Program-made: the position numbers and the translations under genes | NCBI GenBank assembly: GCA_037140375.1 | Contig: JBAXER010000018.1 | Coordinates: forward strand, 1 to 42,203 | Origin: WLMZ01 sp037140375 | GTDB lineage: Bacteria; Actinomycetota; Acidimicrobiia; Acidimicrobiales; Ilumatobacteraceae | Reading direction: 5' to 3' | DNA length: 42,203 nt | Notes under the pieces: generated by a model | Seen by the model: the letters and a program-made list of their open reading frames with translations, nothing else | The model's database searches: none | What the model was told of the DNA's origin: nothing | In this document: in pieces, positions 32,816 to 39,352 of the stretch | Layout of the letters: every line of letters starts with the position of its first letter | Position numbering within the stretch: the stretch's first letter is position 1

Positions 32816-33775
32816 TCAGGCCAACCCAGAAAGCATCTGATCGGCGGCGCCCCAGGGATCGAGTTGGCGATGCAACACGTCGCTCTGCAACGACTCCCAG
32901 CGATCGCCACCACAAATCTCACGAGCGCGTTGATGCAGACGGCGAGCCACGATGTCGCGGAGTTCTTCGCGTAAACGGAACTCGCGTCGCTGTTCGAGCA
33001 CACCATGATCGGTAATGAACTGGCGGTGTTCGAGCACTGTGTTCCACAGTTCGGGCACGCCCTGAGCGGTGGTGCCCACCGTGGTAAGGATCGGTGGAGT
33101 CCAAGCGTCGTGCGACAGATCGGAGAGTTCGAGCATCTGCTCGAGATCTCGGCGGGTCTCGGCGGTGCCCTTGCGATCGCTCTTGTTGATCACGAAGATG
33201 TCGGCGATCTCCATCAGGCCCGCTTTGTTGGCCTGCACCGAATCGCCCCAGCCCGGGTTGACCACAACAACGGTGGTGTCGGCTTTGCCTGCGATCTCGA
33301 CCTCGACCTGTCCAACACCAACGGTCTCGACCAGGATCCATTCGCGGCCAACGGCATCGAGCAAGCGAATGGCCTCGGGGGTCGACAGCGACAGGCCGCC
33401 AAGATGACCACGCGTGGCCATCGAGCGAATGAACACACCGGCATCGGTGGCGTGATCTTGCATGCGCACACGATCGCCCAAGATGGCGCCGCCGGTAAAC
33501 GGTGACGACGGGTCGATAGCCAGCACTGCGACCTCGAGTTGCATCGAGCGCAGATGTCCGATGGTTGCAGAGGTCAGCGTGCTCTTGCCTGCACCTGGCG
33601 CTCCGGTGAGCCCCACGGTGTAGGCGCGACCGCCACGTGGATACGACAGGCGTCCGATGGTGCGGGCTTCTTCTTCGCCACGCTCGATGAGCGACAGCAA
33701 GCGGGCCAGTGCGCCACGGTCGCCGGCGCACGCGGCGCTAAACAATTCTTCAACGGGTCGATTCTGTCGAGCCAC
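32816..33775 (-). CDS. meaB: MeaB/ArgK-type GTPase (methylmalonyl-CoA mutase chaperone)
   Basis: A G3E-family GTPase that gates adenosylcobalamin loading and protects methylmalonyl-CoA mutase or related mutases. The P-loop is GLTGAPGAGKST, the Asp-containing VAVLAIDPSSPFTGGAILGDRVRM is the family signature, VETVGVGQVEVEIAG contains the switch region, and NKSD provides guanine specificity. The GTG at 33775 gives 319 residues and lies 4 nt after the Nfu stop; a TTG at 33793 would overlap it. No mutase gene lies in the window, so the client is encoded elsewhere. Confidence 0.92.
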   Translation of the reverse strand: MARQNRPVEELFSAACAGDRGALARLLSLIERGEEEARTIGRLSYPRGGRAYTVGLTGAPGAGKSTLTSATIGHLRSMQLEVAVLAIDPSSPFTGGAILGDRVRMQDHATDAGVFIRSMATRGHLGGLSLSTPEAIRLLDAVGREWILVETVGVGQVEVEIAGKADTTVVVVNPGWGDSVQANKAGLMEIADIFVINKSDRKGTAETRRDLEQMLELSDLSHDAWTPPILTTVGTTAQGVPELWNTVLEHRQFITDHGVLEQRREFRLREELRDIVARRLHQRAREICGGDRWESLQSDVLHRQLDPWGAADQMLSGLA

Positions 33776-33779
33776 GAAA

Positions 33780-34004
33780 TTAGACCGCCACAACCTCGGT
33801 CACACCGTCGACACGGTCACGCATGATGCGCTCGATACCGGCCTTGAGGGTCTGCGTGCTGGCTGGGCATGTGCCACAGGCACCCACGAGGGTGACGGAG
33901 ACAATTCCGGTGGCCTCATCGACATCTTTGAGTTCGATATCGCCACCATCGGCCTGAAGAGCAGGCCGGATGATCTCAATACATTCTTCGACTTGGGCGC
34001 GCAT
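33780..34004 (-). CDS. Nfu-type Fe-S scaffold domain protein
   Basis: A 74-residue stand-alone NifU C-terminal (Nfu) domain. It opens VEECIEIIRPALQADGGDIELKDVD and has the cluster-binding CGTC (Cys43, Cys46) in VGACGTCPAS. Such proteins carry [4Fe-4S] clusters to target apoproteins. AGAGG at 34014-34018 (minus strand) is a ribosome site at good spacing. It is the first gene of a unit with meaB (4-nt gap). Its Fe-S role is consistent with the cysteine desulfurase elsewhere in the window, but no Suf genes are adjacent. Confidence 0.92.
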   Translation of the reverse strand: MRAQVEECIEIIRPALQADGGDIELKDVDEATGIVSVTLVGACGTCPASTQTLKAGIERIMRDRVDGVTEVVAV

Positions 34005-34029
34005 GTGGTGTTACCTCTGACTTGACCGG

Positions 34030-34035
34030 AGTCTA
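34030..34035 (-). promoter_or_regulatory. -10 element TAGACT of nfu
   Basis: On the minus strand TAGACT lies 25 nt before the Nfu start, giving a short leader that includes the AGAGG ribosome site. Confidence 0.4.
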
Positions 34036-34053
34036 TCTAAGCACGACCACTGC

Positions 34054-34059
34054 TAGATT
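34054..34059 (+). promoter_or_regulatory. Leaderless -10 element TAGATT
   Basis: TAGATT ends 8 nt before the GTG at 34068. Confidence 0.4.
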
Positions 34060-34067
34060 TGTCGTTT

Positions 34068-34280
34068 GTGACAACAATTCGCACCATTGCGCACGCTCCA
34101 CATGCAGTCCAGACCCTCGCCGCTGTTGTGGCTCATCAGGGCGGCTGGGACGAAGGCCTGATTGTTGCTGGTCCGTTGTTGGTCATTGTTGGCTTGCTGT
34201 GGTTGGCTCGCTACCGAGCCTCAAAGCTCGAGCACCCGCAGTCGCCTGCAGACACCGCCACTCCCTCACGCGACAGCTAA
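34068..34280 (+). CDS. Small single-span membrane protein (70 aa)
   Basis: A 70-residue protein begins at a GTG placed by the -10 element 8 nt upstream. The N-terminal third is weakly amphipathic with several His (IAHAPHAVQTLAAVVAH), one hydrophobic span follows (LIVAGPLLVIVGLLWLARY), then a polar tail rich in Ser, Pro and Thr. I do not recognise a family. It diverges from nfu and converges on murA with a long palindrome between. Function unknown. Confidence 0.55.
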   Translation: MTTIRTIAHAPHAVQTLAAVVAHQGGWDEGLIVAGPLLVIVGLLWLARYRASKLEHPQSPADTATPSRDS

Positions 34281-34325
34281 CTCGCCTCGCCCCGTCCCCG
34301 ATCTCGATCTCGCCGGTTTCTCGTT

Positions 34326-34372
34326 GCATGGGCGCGATTTGGGACAGCAGTTGTCCCAAATCGCGCCCATGC
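34326..34372. repeat. Perfect 21-bp inverted repeat
   Basis: 34326-34346 is the exact reverse complement of 34352-34372, around the 5-nt loop GCAGT. It lies between the convergent small membrane protein gene and murA. There is no T tract. It could act as a bidirectional terminator, but the arms are longer than needed and resemble a REP/BIME-type repeat. The remainder of 34281-34431 shows no gene. Confidence 0.75.
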
Positions 34373-34431
34373 GGGCTGAGCGGACGTGGAATTGGGCGGA
34401 GGAGGGCTGCGGATGTGGATGGCGCGGCGGA

Positions 34432-35706
34432 TTAGCGGCGGGTGATGTCGGCGCCGAGGATCGCTAGTCGACCGACGAGATCGTCGTAGCCACGGTCGAT
34501 GTGATCGACGCCGGTGATTACGGTTTCACCTTCGGCAACGAGACCAGCCACCACCAACGCTGCGCCCGCACGAATGTCGGGGGCCTTCACTGGAGCACCC
34601 GACAATCGGGCGACACCACGCACCACGGCGTGGTGGCCATCGGTGCTGATGTCGGCGCCAAGGCGCAGAAGCTCTTCGACATAACGGAACCGACCCGGAT
34701 AGAGGTTCTCGGTGACGATGCCCACACCATCGGCCACGGCAAGCATGGTCACGATAAGCGGCTTGTAGTCGGTAGCAATGCCCGGATACGGCAGCGTGGC
34801 CACATCGACTGAACGCAAGCGCTTGGGAGCGAACACCGCAATGCCCTGTGTTTGCGGAGTGATCTGCAGACCCATGTCGACAAAGCGACGAATCAACATT
34901 TCCATATGTTCGGCGCGAGCGTTGCGCAACGTGATCTCGCCACCAGTAACAGCAGCCGCAGCAATGTAGGTGGCCGCTTGAATTCGATCGGGCACGATCT
35001 CGTGAATAACGGGCCGCAGCGAATCGCGCTCAACGCCGTGAATCACCAACGTGGACGAACCAATGCCTTCGATGTCGGCGCCCATCGCCACGAGAAATTC
35101 GCACAGGTCGCCAATCTCGGGCTCACGAGCCGCGTTATCGATGACGGTGGTTCCCTTGGCAAACACGGCCGCAGTGAGCAAGTTTTCGGTGGCCCCAACG
35201 CTGGGGAACTCGAAGGTGATCTTGGCCCCATGCAGACGCTCGGCACGCGCCTCGAGGTAGCCGTGGTGCAGTTCGAACGTGGCACCCATTGCCTCGAGGC
35301 CAGACAGGTGCATATCGATGGGCCGACTACCGAAGTCGTCGCCACCGGGCAGCGACAGCCGCACCTCGCCGTAGCGAGTGAGCAGCGGGCCGAGCACGTT
35401 GATCGAGGCACGGATTCGCTCGACAAGTTCGTACGGCGCCACCGGAGTGATCACACCGTGATGGGTGAGCACCAACGTGGTGGGATCGTTGGGATGACGA
35501 GCCGACGACACGCCGATCGCGTCGAGCAGATCGCCCATGATCGAGACGTCGGCAATTGCGGGAACGTTGGTGAGCGTGGTGACACCGTCGACCAACAGCG
35601 AAGCGGCCATGAGTTTCAGCACCGAGTTCTTCGCGCCCGGCACAGTGATCTCGCCCTCGAGCGGACCACTGCGACGAACCACAATCTGTTCCGCGCCCGA
35701 ATCCAT
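34432..35706 (-). CDS. murA: UDP-N-acetylglucosamine 1-carboxyvinyltransferase
   Basis: MurA transfers enolpyruvate from PEP to UDP-GlcNAc, the first committed step of peptidoglycan synthesis. The 424-residue protein has VPGAKNSVLKLMAA with the conserved Lys, RASINVLGPLLTRYG, PSVGATENLL, PDRIQAATYIAAAAVTGG and YPGIATDYKPLIVTML. In the mobile active-site loop (LPGGDDFGSRPIDMH) the position of E. coli Cys115, the fosfomycin target, is Asp123. This substitution is known in M. tuberculosis and Chlamydia, where it gives intrinsic resistance to fosfomycin. Its start lies 20 bp from the divergent MFS gene. Confidence 0.95.
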   Translation of the reverse strand: MDSGAEQIVVRRSGPLEGEITVPGAKNSVLKLMAASLLVDGVTTLTNVPAIADVSIMGDLLDAIGVSSARHPNDPTTLVLTHHGVITPVAPYELVERIRASINVLGPLLTRYGEVRLSLPGGDDFGSRPIDMHLSGLEAMGATFELHHGYLEARAERLHGAKITFEFPSVGATENLLTAAVFAKGTTVIDNAAREPEIGDLCEFLVAMGADIEGIGSSTLVIHGVERDSLRPVIHEIVPDRIQAATYIAAAAVTGGEITLRNARAEHMEMLIRRFVDMGLQITPQTQGIAVFAPKRLRSVDVATLPYPGIATDYKPLIVTMLAVADGVGIVTENLYPGRFRYVEELLRLGADISTDGHHAVVRGVARLSGAPVKAPDIRAGAALVVAGLVAEGETVITGVDHIDRGYDDLVGRLAILGADITRR

Positions 35707-35712
35707 CGCACC

Positions 35713-35718
35713 AGTATG
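35713..35718 (-). promoter_or_regulatory. -10 element CATACT of murA
   Basis: On the minus strand CATACT ends 6 nt before the murA ATG. It departs from TANNNT at the first base and overlaps the MFS -10 by 4 bp. Confidence 0.4.
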
Positions 35719-35720
35719 CT
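35715..35720 (+). promoter_or_regulatory. Leaderless -10 element TATGCT
   Basis: TATGCT ends 6 nt before the GTG of the MFS gene. Confidence 0.5.
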
Positions 35721-35726
35721 CCCGAT

Positions 35727-37238
35727 GTGGTGGGGAGTCAGCGCATTGTCCGAGAACTGCCCGCTACCGAGGCCAACGCAGCCCACGTGCTTGCCCCGCG
35801 CAACGACTTCGTCAAAGAAGCTGTCGCCACGAGCGATGCTGACGTGCACACATTTACCCAGGCCGAGGGACCGTTCACGCACTACGAACGCACCGTAGAA
35901 ATCGACGCAACAACGGTTCGAGAAACAACGCGTTATGGCCTCTCGATCCCTTGGTTCGGATGGTTGTTCAGGCGCCCAGTGCGGCGCACGATCGGTCGGC
36001 ACGGACGAGTCAGCACCCACGGCGCACAGCCCTGGTGGGCACCGCCTGACCGCCTCGATCCTCGACAGGCGCTGTTGCTCGGTCTGCTCGCCGCAGCCTC
36101 AATGAGCTCGGCGTTTGCCAACACACTGTTCACGCAGACCGCCAACTTTGCTGCCAAAGATTTCGGCATCGGCAAATTCGGTCAGGGCGTCGGCGGTGTA
36201 ATCGTTCGCGTTGGCATCGTGTTTGCCCTGCCGATTGCCTTCATGGCCGATCGCGCCGGACGACGACGGATGATCGTGCTCGCAGCCTGGTTGGCTCCGC
36301 TGTTCTCGGCTCTTGGAGCCCTGTCGCCAAACTTTGGTGTGCTGGTGGCCACGCAATCGATCGGCCGCCCAATGGGCCTTGCGCTCGACCTTCTGATCGC
36401 TGTCGCAGCGGCCGAAGAGATGCCACGCAACAGCCGTGCATACGCGATCAGCGTGCTTGCTATGGCCAGTGGTCTCGGCGCCGGCATTGCAGTGATGGGT
36501 CTGCCACTTGCCGACCTTGGTGACGCCGGTTGGAGGCTCATCTATCTCATCGCGCTGATCTGGCTCGTCGTCGCATTCGATCTCCGACGACGGCTTCCCG
36601 AGACGCGTCGCTTCGAGCGACCACACGTCATTGCGCCTCGTCTCAACCGTGTGCGGTTCGCACAGATCGCAATGGTTTCGTTCTGCGGCAACATGTTCGT
36701 AGCCCCGGCCTCGTTCTTTCAGAACCGCTACCTCGACGACGTGCGTGGCTTCTCGGGCGGAGCCATCAGCCTGTTCACGTTGGCCACTGCCACGCCAGCC
36801 TCTATCGGTTTCATCATTGGTGGCCGCATCGCCGACATCAGCGGACGCCGTCGCGTGCTCGTGATCGCCGCCCCAATCGGCACCGCGATGCTGATCTGGT
36901 CATTCAGCGTGGCCGGTGCCGGACTCTGGCTCGGAGCGTTCGGCGCTGGCCTCTTGGGCGGCATCGCGTATCCGGCGTTCTCGGTGTACCGAACCGAATT
37001 GTTCCCAACTGGTAACCGGGGTCGCGCCGCCGGGCTCATCACTGCCGCAGCGTTGCTCGGCGGCTCTCTTGGCATTCTGCTCACTGGTCAACTGCTCGAC
37101 CGCGGTTGGTCGTATGGGTCCACCATCAGCCTGATGGCCATCGGCCAATTGCTTGCCGTGGTGATCATTATCGTTCGCTACCCCGAGACTGCCCATCGCG
37201 ATCTCGACGAACTCAATCCCGAACCTGCGACTGCCTGA
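35727..37238 (+). CDS. MFS transporter with N-terminal soluble extension
   Basis: A 503-residue transporter with about 12 spans. Residues 1-112 are soluble, which is long for a plain MFS protein. The membrane part opens at about 114 and shows AFMADRAGRRRMIV (motif A), the RGFSGGAISLF loop, GGRIADISGRRRVLV (motif A of the second half) and PTGNRGRAAGLI. This resembles the sugar/aromatic-acid porter-like group rather than DHA2. Part of the extension (VRETTRYGLSIPWFGWLFRR) has the look of the last strand and helix of an SRPBCC fold, by eye only. The GTG start is set by the -10 at 35715. Substrate unknown. Confidence 0.82.
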   Translation: MVGSQRIVRELPATEANAAHVLAPRNDFVKEAVATSDADVHTFTQAEGPFTHYERTVEIDATTVRETTRYGLSIPWFGWLFRRPVRRTIGRHGRVSTHGAQPWWAPPDRLDPRQALLLGLLAAASMSSAFANTLFTQTANFAAKDFGIGKFGQGVGGVIVRVGIVFALPIAFMADRAGRRRMIVLAAWLAPLFSALGALSPNFGVLVATQSIGRPMGLALDLLIAVAAAEEMPRNSRAYAISVLAMASGLGAGIAVMGLPLADLGDAGWRLIYLIALIWLVVAFDLRRRLPETRRFERPHVIAPRLNRVRFAQIAMVSFCGNMFVAPASFFQNRYLDDVRGFSGGAISLFTLATATPASIGFIIGGRIADISGRRRVLVIAAPIGTAMLIWSFSVAGAGLWLGAFGAGLLGGIAYPAFSVYRTELFPTGNRGRAAGLITAAALLGGSLGILLTGQLLDRGWSYGSTISLMAIGQLLAVVIIIVRYPETAHRDLDELNPEPATA

Positions 37239-37265
37239 CCGACACGGCCTGACCCACGTGTGCAA

Positions 37266-37862
37266 TCAGCGAAGTTTGGTGAGCCATTCGCTGACCGCTG
37301 CGGCAATCTCGGCATCGCAACCCTTGAGATCGTGACCCTTGCGCTGCATCCACACATGGGTGACATCGCCCGGAATGGTTGCAGTGAACCGTTGCAGTTC
37401 GTCGGGACTACCAAAGGTGTCGTTGGTGCCATGGATGAACAGACACGGCACCGTGAGTCGCGGCAGGTGCTCAACGCGCAACTTGTCAGGCTTGCCGGGC
37501 GGATGCAGCGGATACGAGATCAGCACCAATGCCGCAGCGGGCAATGGGACACCGATCTCGTCGCCTCCGGCCACCGCCATCGAGCACATGCGGCCACCCA
37601 TTGAACGGCCGCCCATCGCGATGAGTCGGGTAGCGCATCGGCGCTCGGAGGCAAACCCTGCGGCCTCGCGACGCACCGCATCGAGCAACACTGGTGCACG
37701 GTCGGGTGGGCGGCGGCCGCCAGCGAGTCGATATGGGAAGTCGGCTCGGCGCACTGGCAGCGGGGCGAGGGCTTCTTCGATCGCAACCAACGACGAGTGG
37801 TTGCTGTCGCTACCAGCGCCGGGAAAGAGCATGAGCCCTTTGAGCGACCGAGATGACTTCAT
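37266..37862 (-). CDS. Alpha/beta hydrolase, Tex30/KANL3-like family
   Basis: A 198-residue small alpha/beta hydrolase. The N-terminal LMLFPGAGSDSNHSSL supplies the oxyanion region, GGRSMGGRM the nucleophilic Ser, FIHGTNDTFGSPDEL the acid and RKGHDLKG the His. This compact form, close to the dienelactone hydrolase fold, is the Tex30-like group, usually of unknown substrate. The start overlaps the stop of the J-domain gene (ATGA), so it is translated from that message. Confidence 0.83.
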   Translation of the reverse strand: MKSSRSLKGLMLFPGAGSDSNHSSLVAIEEALAPLPVRRADFPYRLAGGRRPPDRAPVLLDAVRREAAGFASERRCATRLIAMGGRSMGGRMCSMAVAGGDEIGVPLPAAALVLISYPLHPPGKPDKLRVEHLPRLTVPCLFIHGTNDTFGSPDELQRFTATIPGDVTHVWMQRKGHDLKGCDAEIAAAVSEWLTKLR

Positions 37863-38551
37863 GCGAGCAAGATCTTTCGGGCCTCGCCAAGATCGATGAT
37901 GGCCTGACCCGCGTGTGCTTCGTTGCCACCATGGTCAGGATGCACCACGCGCAATTGCTCTCGGTAGCGCAGCATGACTTCTTTCTTGGTCACCTTCGCG
38001 GTGCCCAGCGGGAAGCCGAACAACTCGAGCGCCCATGCGCGCGGGTCGGCCATTGCCGCCAGCGACGACGAGTTCGAGCCCGCAAGATAGGTGACGAACG
38101 ACGCACCCAGCGGCCCTCGCCAAGCCATTGCTTTCAGCATCACGGGTGCCAACGCCAGACGCGCTGACGCCTCAAGGCGTTCGATCGAATACATCGCGCC
38201 GAGAACCTGCGCGAGCGGACTTCCGGTGGTGTCGAAGTTGAAATGCACCGACTCGCCATCGCCAAACATCTGATGCGTGCTTCTCGCCAGGCCATGGCGA
38301 TCGACCTGAAATCGGTGACGCAAGCGCGGCTGAACCACACGATCGCCGTTCTGCACTTGACTCAACAAGCGATGCAGATCGGCGACGAAATCGGTATCGA
38401 CGGCGGCCAAATGACGAGCGACGACAGCGCCAAGCAACAGACCACCAAACCCGGGCGCGGGCTCTACGGGCAGCACAAGATTGCCAAGAGCGATACGGCG
38501 GGTAGGTGTGTCTGAGCGCGAGTGCCACACTTCGAGCTCGGCGAGCAACAT
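37859..38551 (-). CDS. Protein with C-terminal J domain
   Basis: The last about 40 residues contain RYREQLRVVHPDHGGNEAHAGQAIIDLGEARKIL, a J domain with the HPD motif, preceded by a KVTKKEVMLRY helix. Unlike DnaJ, the J domain is at the C-terminus of a 230-residue protein and there is no Gly/Phe region or zinc finger. The N-terminal 150 residues are not recognised; they include an acidic, substrate-like segment and a helical middle. It would recruit an Hsp70 to some client. The start is the fourth codon of the open frame (ATG TTG CTC), chosen because the -10 ends 7 nt before it. Confidence 0.78.
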   Translation of the reverse strand: MLLAELEVWHSRSDTPTRRIALGNLVLPVEPAPGFGGLLLGAVVARHLAAVDTDFVADLHRLLSQVQNGDRVVQPRLRHRFQVDRHGLARSTHQMFGDGESVHFNFDTTGSPLAQVLGAMYSIERLEASARLALAPVMLKAMAWRGPLGASFVTYLAGSNSSSLAAMADPRAWALELFGFPLGTAKVTKKEVMLRYREQLRVVHPDHGGNEAHAGQAIIDLGEARKILLA

Positions 38552-38558
38552 GGCGGTC

Positions 38559-38564
38559 ACGCTA
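38559..38564 (-). promoter_or_regulatory. Leaderless -10 element TAGCGT
   Basis: On the minus strand TAGCGT ends 7 nt before the ATG at 38551, and decides this start over a GTG three codons upstream. Confidence 0.5.
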
Positions 38565-38581
38565 GTGGTGAGCGCCGAAAG

Positions 38582-39340
38582 CTAGATGAGCGGGCGCAAC
38601 AAATCGTGGAGGTCGTTCGCCACTCGAGTGGCGTCTTCGAGATCGCCGCCGGCGCCGTCGATCAACGCGTCGCCAAGCTCTTCGGCCAACTGACAGCTAC
38701 GCCGCCACACGCCAAGCTCTACACCGCGTGGAGGCCTGCCGGCGTTGGCAACCTTGAGCGCCTCGAGAAGTCGCTCGAGGCCCTGCTTGTCGCGAGGCTC
38801 ACGACGCAGACGCTCGCCGGCGAGAAAGAAACTGTTGAGTGTGTCGAAGGGAAGTTCGTCGCCGTACTCGTCGTCGTCGTTGATCGGAATGAGATCGCCG
38901 CTCTCGACCTCGTCGAGGATGTCGTCGACGTCGGCTTCGTTGCTGGTAGCCACCAGCAACACATCGCCCTCCCACCGAAATGCGATGTTCGCGCCGACGA
39001 GCGAATCTGAAACCAATGAGCGCTCATAGTCCTCCCAGTCGCCGAGATCGAACTCGGTGAGCTTGGCATCGGCCGCGAGTTCGGCGGGCTCGTACGAAGC
39101 GGCTGCAGAGCCATCGGAGTCGCCAGCAGCGATACCCAAGCGAAGCTCGAGGCGCGCCAGCAGCGCGTCGGTGATCGACTCGAATTCTTCGGGCACCGCA
39201 AGCTCGGTATCGATCCATCCATGTGGGATTTCGGCATCGGCCATCTCGGCAGAAAGCTCAGCTTGCTGTTCGAAGTTCCATGCGCTGAGGTCGTACAACA
39301 CTCGCACTGCGTCGGGGTCGTTCAAGTTCCAGTCGGTCAC
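38582..39340 (-). CDS. Acidic protein of unknown function
   Basis: A 252-residue cytosolic protein, strongly acidic (clusters such as DVDDILDEVESGD and NDDDEYGDE). A central part (LVSDSLVGANIAFRWEGDVLLVATSNEADVDDILDEV) resembles the DUF2007-type putative signal-transducing domain by eye. The C-terminal region is helical (RLLEALKVANAGRP...LDGAGG-like). I assign no function. The GTG start is placed by TAGGGT ending 6 nt upstream. It is followed by the J-domain and hydrolase genes on the same strand. Confidence 0.65.
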   Translation of the reverse strand: MTDWNLNDPDAVRVLYDLSAWNFEQQAELSAEMADAEIPHGWIDTELAVPEEFESITDALLARLELRLGIAAGDSDGSAAASYEPAELAADAKLTEFDLGDWEDYERSLVSDSLVGANIAFRWEGDVLLVATSNEADVDDILDEVESGDLIPINDDDEYGDELPFDTLNSFFLAGERLRREPRDKQGLERLLEALKVANAGRPPRGVELGVWRRSCQLAEELGDALIDGAGGDLEDATRVANDLHDLLRPLI

Positions 39341-39346
39341 GGCGCG

Positions 39347-39352
39347 ACCCTA
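39347..39352 (-). promoter_or_regulatory. Leaderless -10 element TAGGGT, overlapping a stop codon
   Basis: On the minus strand the first three bases of TAGGGT are the TAG stop codon of the S9 peptidase gene. The hexamer ends 6 nt before the next GTG start. Confidence 0.5.

Noticed and set aside
34281..34431. Additional gene between the small membrane protein and murA
   Set aside because: No frame has a supported start; the region is dominated by the palindrome.
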